Assembly (NCBI RefSeq): GCF_009755265.1
Contig: NZ_WPOO01000014.1
Location: 13,094-77,093, forward strand
Reading direction: 5' to 3'
From: Adlercreutzia rubneri
GTDB taxonomy: Bacteria; Actinomycetota; Coriobacteriia; Coriobacteriales; Eggerthellaceae
DNA: 64,000 nt
The notes beneath the pieces were generated by a model. The model worked only from the letters and a program-made list of their open reading frames with translations, made no database searches and was not told where the DNA came from. Both the position numbers and the translations under genes were made by a program. Positions 1 through 7,982 of this stretch are shown here, piece after piece. Each line of letters opens with the position of its first letter. The stretch's first letter is position 1.

Positions 1-271
1 GGCCCGCGGCCAGGATGATCGCGTTCTCCACGCGATAGGGCTCGAGCGCTGCCGCGCCTGCTTCCGTGGGCTCCCCGTCCGCAATGAGACCGGCCGCGGA
101 GAGCGATTTCGCTGCGCTGTTCACGCTGCCGAGCGAGAGTCCCGTGGCTTCCACGATCTTGCGTTGGGCGCAGCCCGGGTGCAGGACGATTTCCCGCAAT
201 ACCAGAAATTCGTTCTTGCTGAGCGACAAGATGTGACCTCGATTCTTCGAATACGATGCTGGACGCATCAT
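1..271 (-). CDS. Winged-helix / nucleotidyltransferase protein (LicC or choline-kinase type), N-terminal 90 residues only
   Basis: The gene runs off the left edge, so only the first 90 residues are present. Residues of about 15-75 read as a winged helix-turn-helix (SLSKNEFLVLREIV followed by a recognition-helix-like GLSLGSVNSAAKSL). They are followed at residue 82 by ENAIILAAG, the start of a nucleotide-sugar or choline-phosphate nucleotidyltransferase with its LAAG phosphate-binding loop. This fusion is known for LPS- or teichoic-type choline kinase/cytidylyltransferase proteins. I start it at tandem ATG codons at 271 and 268; TTG at 229 is an alternative. The acyltransferase at 635-1696 on the same strand also suggests surface polysaccharide modification. 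The function of the missing part is inferred. Confidence 0.6.
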   Translation of the reverse strand, partial: MMRPASYSKNRGHILSLSKNEFLVLREIVLHPGCAQRKIVEATGLSLGSVNSAAKSLSAAGLIADGEPTEAGAAALEPYRVENAIILAAG

Positions 272-291
272 AGAGCAATTTTGGATCAAAG

Positions 292-327
292 TGTTCAATA
301 TCTCTAAAGTAATCTGAAAATTGAACA
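292..327. repeat. Short inverted repeat in the upstream region, possible operator
   Basis: TGTTCAAT at 292-299 and ATTGAACA at 320-327 form an 8-bp perfect inverted repeat, 11 of 12 when extended outward, around a 20-bp AT-rich spacer. It lies just upstream of the winged-helix protein on the minus strand and could be an operator, perhaps for that protein's own HTH. The rest of 272-634 holds no convincing gene. Confidence 0.3.
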
Positions 328-634
328 TTTTCGGGAACGAATGGACTGCAATGGTTGCTTTTCGAAGAAGAGGAGCTTTGACGACTGCAAAATACAAGAC
401 CATGTCGCATCGGACAAGCGCTTGCACTGGCTTTCGATTGGGGCGTTCCCAAAGAACTGTATCGCCAAGGCGCGACTTCTCTTTCGTGCTTGAGCTCACG
501 CGAGAGCGCGCTGCTACCGATAATCGCCCAAGCGAAGACAGCTTGTGAGAACTGGGCCCAGTAAACCGGAGGCAGCCTATCGTCGTCGTTGCGGGCGCGA
601 GGATTCTGGACAGCGCTCTCCTTTTCGGTGCGCT

Positions 635-1696
635 CTATCGGGAGCTTTTCAGATCCGCTAACCAGCGATTCCCCTTTTCCAGCGGTTGAGTTAACTTTTC
701 CGAGACCCACCCCATCACGGGTCTTTCCAGAAGTCGAATTCTTGCGAGGTCAATGGTCGCGCCCATGGCGTATGCCGCGACACCCGACAGTACGCCCACG
801 GCCAGGATCGCCGCCGGGCCCAGGGCGTACGCCCATGCCAGATGCGGCCACAGCCAGGCGCGCATGATGGGGTTGTCGTGGATGAGGTAGACGCCGAGTG
901 CTCCTTTCGCAGCGGTGTTCACCCAGCGGATGGGCGGCATTTTCCACTCGGCAAACAGGCTGAAAAGGCCCAGCGACGCGGCGAAGGTCGGCACCATGTA
1001 CTGCCAGATGAAGTAGTCGGGCAGCACGTAATCGAACCCGAAGGCGCGCTGCGCCCAGCCGATCGCGGCCATCGAAGCCCATACGAACAGCACGCCGGCC
1101 GCGAGGGCGCAGGCATTGCCGCGACGCGTCCATAGCGGGCGGTCGCGCAGCCAGCCGCCCATGAGGTACAGGTAGAAGAACCACACGAGATCGCTGCCGA
1201 TGGGGTTGTAGGTGGTGATCGTCGGGATGGCGGATAGCACTACGAAGCCGATGACCATGAGATTTCTGCGTCCACTGTCGCTCAGATGCCGGTACAGAAC
1301 GTTGAGGAACGGGCTCGCCACCATGAGCGCCAGATAGCACGTGATGAACCAGTATTCTCCCGAGGTGATGGGCGTCACGGCCTTGCGCAGGCGATCGGGC
1401 GTGACGAGGTCGGGCTGGGCGATGGCGAATATCGCAAGAATCGCGAACGAGTAGAACCACGTCTGCAGCACCACGCGCAGCAGTGACTGCACTTTCAGGC
1501 GACTGTGCACCATGAAGTACCCCGTTATGAGCACGAAGCAGTTCACGCCGATCTTTCCTCCGAAGCTCAGCATTTCTACGGCGGTGTCGGAGGCAAGTGG
1601 GCCACCTTCCGGCCACGTGCCGTGCACGCTGAAATGGAACATGGCGATGAGTACCATGCTCACGATGCGCAGAAGTTCGATGTTTGAGTTACGCAT
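635..1696 (-). CDS. Membrane O-acyltransferase, acyltransferase-3 (OafA/YrhL) family
   Basis: This is an integral membrane protein of 353 residues. It opens with RNSNIELLRIVSMVLIAMFH, typical of acyltransferase-3 proteins, in which a histidine in the first transmembrane helix (here in MFHFSVHG) is needed for acyl transfer. About ten hydrophobic segments follow. The family transfers acetyl or other acyl groups onto surface polysaccharides, peptidoglycan or lipid-linked sugars. The length is normal and the start is ATG at 1696. It is divergent from the flavin reductase-rubredoxin gene, with about 115 bp shared between them. The acceptor cannot be told from sequence; the neighbouring nucleotidyltransferase fragment suggests a cell-surface glycan. 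Confidence 0.8.
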   Translation of the reverse strand: MRNSNIELLRIVSMVLIAMFHFSVHGTWPEGGPLASDTAVEMLSFGGKIGVNCFVLITGYFMVHSRLKVQSLLRVVLQTWFYSFAILAIFAIAQPDLVTPDRLRKAVTPITSGEYWFITCYLALMVASPFLNVLYRHLSDSGRRNLMVIGFVVLSAIPTITTYNPIGSDLVWFFYLYLMGGWLRDRPLWTRRGNACALAAGVLFVWASMAAIGWAQRAFGFDYVLPDYFIWQYMVPTFAASLGLFSLFAEWKMPPIRWVNTAAKGALGVYLIHDNPIMRAWLWPHLAWAYALGPAAILAVGVLSGVAAYAMGATIDLARIRLLERPVMGWVSEKLTQPLEKGNRWLADLKSSR

Positions 1697-1731
1697 AGGT
1701 CTCCTTGGGCGGTTTTGCCGGCGAGACGAAG

Positions 1732-1737
1732 TATAAT
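1732..1737 (+). promoter_or_regulatory. Candidate -10 box (TATAAT)
   Basis: A perfect TATAAT lies 75 bp upstream of the flavin reductase-rubredoxin start. No good -35 lies at 17 bp (TTGGGC is 21 bp away), so this is a partial promoter call. Confidence 0.35.
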
Positions 1738-1812
1738 CGAGCGAGTCATCGTATCCAATGCCCGCGGGATGGCCTTCAGGTTCAGTCCTCGGGCTTGCAG
1801 AAAGGACGTTTC

Positions 1813-2505
1813 ATGATTGATCGCAAGGCATTCCGCTCCCTGTCTTCGGGGCTCTACCTCATCACGGCCAAGGCGGGCGATGTGCGCTGCGGCTGCGTGG
1901 TAAATACGCTCGTGCAGGTGGCGAGCGAGCCGGCCACGCTGTCGGTGTCGCTGAACAAGGAGAACGCCACCACTGCCGCCATCCTGGAGTCGGGCCGCTT
2001 CGCCGCCACGGTGCTCGCCGAGGACACGCCCATGGAGCTCATCGGCACTTTCGGCTTCCACACTTCCGCCGACACTGACAAGTTCGCCGCCTGCGCGAGC
2101 GCCCTCGACGGCGCGGAGGTGCCCTACGTGACCGAGCACGGCCTGGCGCGCTTCTCCGTCTCCGTCACCGAGACCATCGACGTGGGCAGCCACTACCTGT
2201 TCGTGGGCGTCGTGGAAGAAGCCGAGGTGCTTTCCGCCGGCGACCCGCTCACCTATGCCTACTACCACGCCGTGAAGGGCGGCAAGACCCCGCCCAAGGC
2301 CGCCACCTACAACAACGGCGACGAGGCGGCGGTCCCCGGGGTCACCGAGACGGCTGCCGGCGCGCCCGAAGCCGGCAAGAAGATCGCCTGGCGCTGCACC
2401 ATCTGCGGCTACATCGAAGAAGGCTACCCGGACGGCCTGCCCGAGGGCTACATGTGCCCCATCTGCGGCGCTCCCCGCGAGATGTTCGAGCGCGTGGAAC
2501 TGTAG
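1813..2505 (+). CDS. Flavin reductase-like protein with C-terminal rubredoxin domain
   Basis: This protein of 230 residues has two domains. Residues of about 1-155 form an FMN-binding split-barrel flavin reductase domain (SGLYLITAKAG, ATLSVSLNKEN, GTFGFHTSADTDKF). Residues of about 189-230 are a rubredoxin with iron ligands Cys195, Cys198, Cys215 and Cys218 (CTIC and CPIC). The arrangement matches high-molecular-weight rubredoxin or flavoredoxin proteins of anaerobes, which pass electrons from NAD(P)H via FMN and Fe to oxygen- or NO-reducing flavodiiron proteins; no flavodiiron protein is next to it here. I chose ATG 1813 over upstream in-frame starts because GAAAGGA precedes it and the domain begins at IDRKAFRSLSSG. 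It is cytoplasmic, with no signal peptide. Confidence 0.85.
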   Translation: MIDRKAFRSLSSGLYLITAKAGDVRCGCVVNTLVQVASEPATLSVSLNKENATTAAILESGRFAATVLAEDTPMELIGTFGFHTSADTDKFAACASALDGAEVPYVTEHGLARFSVSVTETIDVGSHYLFVGVVEEAEVLSAGDPLTYAYYHAVKGGKTPPKAATYNNGDEAAVPGVTETAAGAPEAGKKIAWRCTICGYIEEGYPDGLPEGYMCPICGAPREMFERVEL

Positions 2506-2557
2506 AAGGCGCCGCTCATCTTCCTTGCATGGATCTGCAACGGGCCTGCAAGCCCAT

Positions 2558-2636
2558 CGTAGGGGCCGATCTCGGTCGGCCCTCCCGAGCGGGGAGTCTC
2601 GCTTGCGGTGAGGGGCGACCGAGGTCGCCCCCTACG
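2558..2636. repeat. Palindromic intergenic repeat, copy 1
   Basis: Two 27-base arms (2558-2584 and 2610-2636) pair with few mismatches around a loop that contains GAGTCTCGCTTGCGG. A second copy lies at 3944-4026, so the LCP gene is bracketed by the element. Between copies the arms change in a compensated way (CTCGGTC/GACCGAG here, CTTGGCC/GGCCAAG there) while the loop is nearly unchanged. It has no T-tract and is not a typical terminator. Confidence 0.7.
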
Positions 2637-2698
2637 GAGGTTTCCGGGGCCCGATGAGTTGATCTCCGCCTGCTGCGCTCGAGTCTTTCCCTGCGCGC

Positions 2699-2704
2699 TA
2701 TAAT
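2699..2704 (+). promoter_or_regulatory. Candidate -10 box (TATAAT) for the LCP gene
   Basis: TATAAT lies 46 bp upstream of the LCP start codon in an otherwise GC-rich intergenic region. No clear -35 is seen at standard spacing. Confidence 0.4.
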
Positions 2705-2750
2705 TGTTTGTCAAAGTGTCAATGAGGCGAAGCGCGCGCAAGGAGACCCT

Positions 2751-3920
2751 ATGGAAGAGGAGCTGGCATCGGGGGAGTTGGCAGAATCGGTGGAGGGGCC
2801 GAAGAATTTGAGCGACTCCGCCGAAGGCTACATCCCCGTTCAATGGACGCGGAAGAAGATCGCGCTGGCGGTGGCGGTCGGCGTTGTCGTGGCGGCGCTT
2901 TCTCTCGGCTGCGTGGCGGCGCTGTATCTGCATACCCTTGACTTGGCCCTTACCGGCGGCATGGACGCCGCCCAGCAGGACGACCTCGCCGAGGCGCTGC
3001 AGCCGCCGAAGCCCAAGGCCGCCGCGCCCGATGCGCCTGCCAAGGAAACCGACGAGCCGGCTTTCTCCGCCTACTACGTGGCCATTCTCGGCTGTGACGC
3101 GCGCCCCAACGAAACGATCGCCCGCTCGGACGTCACCATGCTCGCCCGCGTCGACACCGAGACGGGCACGGTGCACCTCGTCTCGGTGCCCCGCGACATG
3201 ATGGTGGAGATCGAGGACCATGGCACCCAGAAGATCAACGCCGCCTTGGCCTTCGGCGGCCCGGCCGGTGCCGTGCGGGCGCTGTCGGCCTTCGCCGGCG
3301 TGCCCATCACCCATTACGTCGAGCTGCGCTTCGAACAGCTGGTGGAGCTGGTCGATCGCCTCGGCGGTGTCACCGTGGACGTGCCCGAGGGCTTTACCTC
3401 CGACACGAGCGGCATCACGCTGGCCGCCGGTACCCAGACGCTGAACGGGGAAGAGGCCCTCGCCTTCGCTCGCGAGCGCCACGCCGTTTCCTCGGGCGAC
3501 TTCAGCCGTGCCGCCGCCCAGCGGGCCATCATCTCCGCCATCGCCGATGAAGTGCTCGCCTCGCCGCCGACGGAGATGCCCTCACTGGTGGGCTCGCTCG
3601 CCGCCTGCGTGACCACCGACTACACTGTGGCCGAGCTGGCCGACACGGCCCTCGCCCTGAAGGACGCCGGCGTCACGGTGTATTCGGCTGCCTGCCCCAG
3701 CTACTCCTTCGGCGGGGGCGGCATCAGCTACGTCGGTGTCATGTACGACGAGTGGCGCGCCATGATGCAGCGGGTCGATGCGGGGCTCGATCCCGCCGAC
3801 GAGTCAGCGGAAATCCCCGAGCCCCAGGTCGGCGACGAGGATCTCGGCGCCGCCGCCAACGCCCGCTCCCCGCGCGACTATTCCGGCCGCGTCGATCAGG
3901 CCGGTTTTAAGGACAACTGA
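2751..3920 (+). CDS. LytR-CpsA-Psr (LCP) family cell-wall glycopolymer ligase
   Basis: This protein of 389 residues has a cytoplasmic N-terminus of about 30 residues, one transmembrane helix at about 37-65, and an extracellular LCP domain from about residue 105. Family marks are YVAILGCDARP, RSDVTMLARVDTETG, LVSVPRDMMVEI, KINAALAFGG, LVELVDRLGGVTVDVP and LNGEEALAFARERH. The arginines and aspartates of these motifs bind the polyprenyl pyrophosphate and magnesium. LCP enzymes move glycopolymers from lipid carriers to peptidoglycan. The C-terminal 50 residues are acidic and low-complexity. It is a single-gene unit bracketed by two copies of a palindromic repeat. Confidence 0.9.
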   Translation: MEEELASGELAESVEGPKNLSDSAEGYIPVQWTRKKIALAVAVGVVVAALSLGCVAALYLHTLDLALTGGMDAAQQDDLAEALQPPKPKAAAPDAPAKETDEPAFSAYYVAILGCDARPNETIARSDVTMLARVDTETGTVHLVSVPRDMMVEIEDHGTQKINAALAFGGPAGAVRALSAFAGVPITHYVELRFEQLVELVDRLGGVTVDVPEGFTSDTSGITLAAGTQTLNGEEALAFARERHAVSSGDFSRAAAQRAIISAIADEVLASPPTEMPSLVGSLAACVTTDYTVAELADTALALKDAGVTVYSAACPSYSFGGGGISYVGVMYDEWRAMMQRVDAGLDPADESAEIPEPQVGDEDLGAAANARSPRDYSGRVDQAGFKDN

Positions 3921-3943
3921 GAACGGGCTGCTTGCGTCCCATC

Positions 3944-4026
3944 CGTAGGGGCCGACCTTGGCCGGCCCTCCCGAGTGGGGGAGTCTCGCTTGCGGCGAGG
4001 GGCGGCCAAGGTCGCCCCCCCCTACG
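3944..4026. repeat. Palindromic intergenic repeat, copy 2
   Basis: This is the same element as at 2558-2636: arms 3944-3970 and 3997-4026 around GAGTCTCGCTTGCGG. The right arm carries an expanded run of eight C residues. It starts 24 bp after the LCP stop codon; copy 1 starts 53 bp after the previous gene's stop. Confidence 0.7.
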
Positions 4027-4060
4027 GAGGGTGCTACACTCGCTCCATGCTCCAAATTGA

Positions 4061-4092
4061 AAAACCCCGGCGACTTCCATCGCCGGGGTTTT
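4061..4092. terminator. Bidirectional Rho-independent terminator
   Basis: AAAACCCCGGCG (4061-4072) pairs perfectly with CGCCGGGGTTTT (4081-4092) around an 8-base loop. The A-run and T-run at the outer ends let it work for the plus-strand LCP gene and the minus-strand HPt gene. Confidence 0.85.
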
Positions 4093-4118
4093 AGCTCACA
4101 GGAGGTTGTGCCGAGCGC

Positions 4119-4487
4119 CTACAGCGTGTCGTCGCGCCAGTCTTCCAAGCCTTCGATGACGAGCGCGTGGGCGCGTTCCACTTCGGGGAGGTGCTTGGCG
4201 GCGGCCTCGTACTCGCCGGCGTACAGCGCGTCGGAGACGAGCGCCGCGCACTCGTAGAGATCCTTGAACGACAGATTGCCCGCCACGCCCTTCAGCGCAT
4301 GGGCCTGGCTGTAGCCCTCCGAGTAGTCCTTGGCCTCCATGGCGGCCTGAAGCGCCACCAAATGCCCGTCGTCCAGGTACTTCAGGGCCAGGCGCTCGTA
4401 CAGCTCGGCGTTGTCGCCGAAGCGGTCCATGGCGTCCACGTAGTCGATGCCGAAGGGGCGAAGCTTGTCTGCGAGCTGAGCGGTCAT
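4119..4487 (-). CDS. HPt domain phosphotransfer protein
   Basis: This protein of 122 residues is made almost entirely of a four-helix HPt domain. The phosphorylatable histidine is His63 in the signature AHALKGVAGN. HPt proteins relay phosphate between hybrid histidine kinases and response regulators. No kinase or response regulator lies next to it, so it is an orphan whose partners are elsewhere. The ATG at 4487 is preceded by GAAAGGA. A likely promoter lies 165-195 bp upstream, and the gene ends at the bidirectional terminator at 4061-4092. Confidence 0.85.
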   Translation of the reverse strand: MTAQLADKLRPFGIDYVDAMDRFGDNAELYERLALKYLDDGHLVALQAAMEAKDYSEGYSQAHALKGVAGNLSFKDLYECAALVSDALYAGEYEAAAKHLPEVERAHALVIEGLEDWRDDTL

Positions 4488-4618
4488 GATCGGTCCTTTC
4501 CCGTGCTATTCCAGCGCCCGCGGCCCTCTCTCCTCTTCTTTGGACGGCAGTCGCGTTAAGTAAAACTGCTGCTCAGTGTAGTCGCACGTCACGAAGCTGT
4601 CAGCGGAGCGGGTCACTC

Positions 4619-4750
4619 GTTTCCGTTTCGTAGCCAGTTGTAAGCAAGCTGTAATATGAATTTTGACAAACCGTCACCAAAGTGCGGACGATATGTGGTA
4701 TTGACGCTCGTCAACAATGTTTTCCGACGTCAGGCTGCCGAAACGGAAAC
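4619..4750. repeat. Inverted repeat in the HPt-tgt intergenic region
   Basis: GTTTCCGTTTCG (4619-4630) and CGAAACGGAAAC (4739-4750) are a perfect 12-bp inverted pair enclosing an AT-richer stretch that includes the candidate HPt promoter and a small palindrome TTGACGCTCGTCAA (4701-4714). The arrangement could be a two-site operator. The rest of 4488-4859 shows no gene. Confidence 0.35.
4652..4680 (-). promoter_or_regulatory. Candidate promoter for the HPt gene
   Basis: On the minus strand TTGGTG (4675-4680) and ATATTA (4652-4657) are separated by 17 bp, a reasonable housekeeping promoter, in the only AT-rich part of this gap. Confidence 0.35.
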
Positions 4751-4859
4751 TGGTTCCAAGGGGAGCGCGGCATCAGTCCGGCGGTTGCCGCGCGGTGTGG
4801 CGTCGGCGACTCCGACGGCGGTTGACGGTGGTGGCGGAGCCGCCGGGCTTAACGGGCGC

Positions 4860-6005
4860 CTAGTAGTCCGCCGCCGCGTCGCTTTCCATCCACTGCTCGA
4901 AGAACTCCTCGTAGACGTCGGCGAGCACGGCTTCCCGCGCGCGGCGCATGAGATCCAGCAGGAAGTGCAGGTTGTGCACCGACAGCAGAATGGCGCCGAG
5001 CATCTCGTTCTGCTTCACCAAGTGCCGGATGTAGGCGCGCGTGTGGTTTTTGCAGGTGGGGCAGTCGCAGGCCGGATCGAGCGGCGTGAAGTCGCGGGCG
5101 TATTTGGCGTTGCGCATGTTCATGCGGCCGGCGCTGGAGAACGCGGTGCCCATGCGGGCCGTGCGGGTGGGCAGCACGCAGTCGAACATGTCGACGCCCT
5201 CGCGCACCGCGCGCACGAGCGTGGTGGGGTTGCCGACGCCCATGAGGTAGCGCGGCCGGTCGTCCGGGCAGGCGCGGGCCACCTCGCCCAAGGTCTCGAA
5301 CATGACCTCGTGATCCTCGCCCACGGAGTAGCCGCCGATGCCGTAGCCGCCGAAGCGCCGGCCGCCCGCGGCCAGCGACTCGTCCTCGATCGCGCGCAGC
5401 CGTCGTACGCTTTCCAAGCGCAAATCCAGGTGCATGCCGCCCTGCACGATGCCGAAGAGCGTCTGATCGGGTCGTTTGTGGGCGGCCAGGCAGCGGCGCG
5501 CCCAAGCGCTGGAGTAGTCCACGGCCCGCGCCACGAACTCGCGGGTGGCGGGGTAGGGAGCGCACTGATCCAGCTGCATGGCGATGTCGGCGCCGATGAG
5601 CTCCTGGATGCGCATGTTCTCCTCGGGCGTCCAGTGGATCCTGCTGCCGTCGTAGATGGACTGGAACGTGACCCCGTCGTCGGAGAGCTTCACGGTGTCC
5701 GCGAGGCTGAATACCTGAAAGCCGCCGGAGTCGGTGAGCATGGGGCCGTCGTAGTTCATGAAGCGGTGGATGCCGCCGGCCTCGGCCACCAGGTCGGCAC
5801 CGGGCCGCATGGCCAGGTGGTACGTGTTCGCGAGCACTACTTGGCTGCCCAGCTCGCGCAGCTGGCTCGTCGTGATGCCCTTCACCGTGGCGGAGGTGCC
5901 CACGGGCATGAACATCGGGGTGTGGAAATCGCCGTGGGCGGTGGTGTAGGTGAGCGCGCGGGCGTGCCCGCTGGTAGCGTCGCACGTGCAATCGAAGAGT
6001 GCCAA
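4860..6005 (-). CDS. tgt: Queuine/preQ1 tRNA-ribosyltransferase
   Basis: The protein has 381 residues, the usual bacterial Tgt length. It exchanges guanine 34 of GUN-anticodon tRNAs for preQ1. Visible marks are TPMFMPVGTSATVKG, LANTYHLAMRPG, DSGGFQVFSL (nucleophile-region Asp), GIVQGGMHLDLR, GYGIGGYSVGE and the zinc site CDCPTCKNHTRAYIRHL near the C-terminus. The start codon is TTG at 6005, with AGAAGGAG about 6 bases upstream and no in-frame ATG. It is divergent from queA, the next enzyme of the same pathway, across a 293-bp gap holding a long inverted repeat. Confidence 0.95.
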   Translation of the reverse strand: MALFDCTCDATSGHARALTYTTAHGDFHTPMFMPVGTSATVKGITTSQLRELGSQVVLANTYHLAMRPGADLVAEAGGIHRFMNYDGPMLTDSGGFQVFSLADTVKLSDDGVTFQSIYDGSRIHWTPEENMRIQELIGADIAMQLDQCAPYPATREFVARAVDYSSAWARRCLAAHKRPDQTLFGIVQGGMHLDLRLESVRRLRAIEDESLAAGGRRFGGYGIGGYSVGEDHEVMFETLGEVARACPDDRPRYLMGVGNPTTLVRAVREGVDMFDCVLPTRTARMGTAFSSAGRMNMRNAKYARDFTPLDPACDCPTCKNHTRAYIRHLVKQNEMLGAILLSVHNLHFLLDLMRRAREAVLADVYEEFFEQWMESDAAADY

Positions 6006-6036
6006 AGTCGCTCCTTCTGTTCAAACGTATCTATGG

Positions 6037-6239
6037 GCGTCCGGGTGCCGAGGGGGTGCTCGCAGACCTCTGATCGCCCCCCGGAGAACGCGATTGTTAA
6101 GAATCAGCTTCCACTTCAGCAGCAGCGATGCCGGGATGGTACCGACTGATGTGCGTCATCTTCGCTGATTCTGTTATCGCGTTCGGAGGGGGATAAAGCG
6201 ATCAGCGGGCTGCGAGCACCCCCTCGGCACCCGGACGAC
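6037..6239. repeat. Long imperfect inverted repeat between tgt and queA
   Basis: The arms of about 70 bp (6037-6106 and 6165-6239) are roughly 80 percent complementary, starting with GGTGCCGAGGGGGTGCTCG and its partner CGAGCACCCCCTCGGCACC and ending at AATCAGC/GCTGATT. The loop is about 58 bp. Both halves together fill most of the tgt-queA gap. It could be a miniature palindromic mobile element or the template of a large RNA hairpin. Confidence 0.7.
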
Positions 6240-6298
6240 GCGGGTTGAGTTGGGTCATGGTAGTATAGCGCCTGCATGCATTCTAAGGAGCGCTTTTC

Positions 6299-7396
6299 AT
6301 GAGAACCGATGATTTCGACTACAACTTGCCCGAAGAACTGATTGCTCAGGAGCCGGCGGCCGTGCGTGACGAGTGCCGGCTGCTCGTGATGGATCGCGCT
6401 GGCGGGGAAGTGGAAGATCGCATCTTCAAGGACATCATCGACTACTTGCGGCCGGGGGATTTGCTCGTGGCCAACGAGACGCGGGTCATGCCGGCGCGCC
6501 TGCTCGGTGCCAAGCGGGGCACGGGCGGGGCGGCCGAGGTGTTTCTGCTGCGCGAGTGCGGAGGCCCGGAACCGCGCACGAACCGCGTGGCCTTCTGGGA
6601 GGTGCTCGTGCGGCCGGGCAAGCGCCTGAAGCCGGGCGCTGGGGCCGTGGTGGATTTCACCAACGCCGCCGGGGACGTGGTGCTTTCCGCCGAGATCATC
6701 GATTGGGCCCGCGACGGCCAGCGCGGCGAGCGCGTGGCGCGGCTTTCCACGCCGCTGGCTTCGCTGGACGAGGCCCTGCACGCCGTGGGGCACACGCCGC
6801 TGCCTCCCTACATCCGCGACTACGCCGGCGACGAGGAGCTGTACCAGACGGTGTACTCGCGCCGGGAAAGCTCGGCGGCCGCGCCCACGGCCGGGCTGCA
6901 CTTCACGCCCGAGCTCATCGAGCGCTTGCGCGAGCGCGACATCGGCTGGGCCACGGTAGAGCTGGAAGTGGGCCTGGACACCTTCCGCGTCGTCGACGAG
7001 GACGATCCGGAAAAGCACCACATCCACACCGAGTTCTACACGGTGCCCCAGGCCACCGTGGATGCCGTGAACGCGACCCACGCCGCGGGCGGCCGCGTTG
7101 TTGCCGTGGGCACGACGAGCGTCCGCAGCCTGGAAAGCGCCTGGGATCCCGAGGCCGACGGCGGCCGGGGCGCTCTTGTCGCCCGCGATCGCGAGGCCAC
7201 GAGCCTCTATATCCTGCCGGGTTACGAGTTCCATGTGGTGGACGCCCTCATCACCAACTTCCACGTGCCGCGCTCCACGCTTATGATGCTCGTCTCCGCC
7301 TTCAGCACCCGCGAGCACATCCTGGCCGCCTACCAGCACGCCATCGACGAGCGCTACCGCCTCCTCTCCTTCGGCGACGCCATGTTCTTGCATTAA
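6299..7396 (+). CDS. queA: S-adenosylmethionine:tRNA ribosyltransferase-isomerase
   Basis: This protein of 365 residues makes epoxyqueuosine in tRNA from preQ1 and SAM, the step after Tgt. Family marks are FDYNLPEELIAQEPA at the N-terminus, GDLLVANETRVMPARL, HTPLPPYIRDY, ESSAAAPTAGLHFT, VELEVGLDTFRVV and ITNFHVPRSTLMMLVSAF. ATG 6299 has CTAAGGAGCG upstream. It is paired head-to-head with tgt, so both preQ1-using steps are encoded here while preQ1 synthesis or uptake genes are not in the window. Cytoplasmic. Confidence 0.95.
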   Translation: MRTDDFDYNLPEELIAQEPAAVRDECRLLVMDRAGGEVEDRIFKDIIDYLRPGDLLVANETRVMPARLLGAKRGTGGAAEVFLLRECGGPEPRTNRVAFWEVLVRPGKRLKPGAGAVVDFTNAAGDVVLSAEIIDWARDGQRGERVARLSTPLASLDEALHAVGHTPLPPYIRDYAGDEELYQTVYSRRESSAAAPTAGLHFTPELIERLRERDIGWATVELEVGLDTFRVVDEDDPEKHHIHTEFYTVPQATVDAVNATHAAGGRVVAVGTTSVRSLESAWDPEADGGRGALVARDREATSLYILPGYEFHVVDALITNFHVPRSTLMMLVSAFSTREHILAAYQHAIDERYRLLSFGDAMFLH

Positions 7397-7617
7397 ACGC
7401 GTTTGCAGCTCGCCTGTTCATGTCGAGCGGTTCCCTGTTTCCCTTTGTCTGGCTTGCAAAATGCGATTTTAGGGACGGCCGTCCTTCGGCGAGGCGACCG
7501 CCCTCCTTCGGCGATGTCGCGTTGTGTGCAAATCCGCGGGTCCCTTCCCCCACCACGCGGGGCATCTCGACCTCTTGCTTGCGTTGGCGCGCAAAACTGC
7601 GGGCGCTGCTTGCTGAA
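7397..7617. other. Non-coding stretch downstream of queA
   Basis: No convincing gene is seen in 7397-7617, and codon composition in all frames is unlike that of neighbouring genes. The direct repeats CTCCTTCGGCGA/GTCCTTCGGCGA lie near 7489-7514. This stretch leads into the 26-bp repeat element at 7618-7822. Confidence 0.4.
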
Positions 7618-7822
7618 ATGGCTTGAAAATCACGAAACATCGGCGTCGGAGGCGAAAAACGCGTTTCGTTGTAATACGCCACCTGGGAAAACTCCGCGAA
7701 TCGAGACATAACCGTCCTTTTTGGGACGCCAACTGCTGATCTTTCGTGTTTTTCAAGCCATTTCAAGCGATTGAAGCGCTGATTTTCTACTGCATTCCGA
7801 TCTTTCGTCATTTTCAAGCCAC
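7618..7822. repeat. Head-to-head 26-bp repeat element, locus 1 (three repeat units)
   Basis: One forward 26-base unit (7618-7643, containing CACGAAACATCGG) and two inverted units (7736-7761 and 7797-7822) are present. The inverted units are exactly 61 bp apart, and the forward and first inverted units enclose exactly 92 bp. The same distances occur at locus 2 (12614-12879). The first part of the centre (GCGTTTCGTTGTAATAC, CACCTGGG) is shared by both loci. The fourth expected unit at 7557-7582 is absent. The inverted units here match the locus-2 consensus at about 22 of 26 positions. It is non-coding; see findings. Confidence 0.75.
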
Positions 7823-7982
7823 TATGCCAGCTTCGCGCGGAGAAGGTGGCGTATGGGCGACGCGGGGGCTCTGTGTCGGCAGCAGGGCACTCGCTCGGCA
7901 AAAGATGATGCATTTACTTTCAGCAGAGGATATTTCATGTATCGCGTTATTCCGAGAACACGTGGTGAGCAGAGGTCTTAGA

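Noticed and set aside
321..548. Open frame of 75 codons starting at TTG upstream of the acyltransferase
   Set aside because: No RBS, no recognisable domain, and codon use unlike its neighbours. The start overlaps an inverted repeat.
4656..6149. Long plus-strand frame opposite tgt
   Set aside because: It is the antisense shadow of tgt, rich in His, Gly and Ala from GC-biased codons, with no recognisable domain.
6006..6298. preQ1 riboswitch between tgt and queA
   Set aside because: The region is a long inverted repeat; no short preQ1 aptamer hairpin with its A-rich tail is visible.
7746..7982. N-terminal extension of the nuclease-like gene back to 7746
   Set aside because: It would translate part of the inverted 26-bp repeats and uses rare codons (TTA, TCA, AGA); the family start matches ATG 7983.
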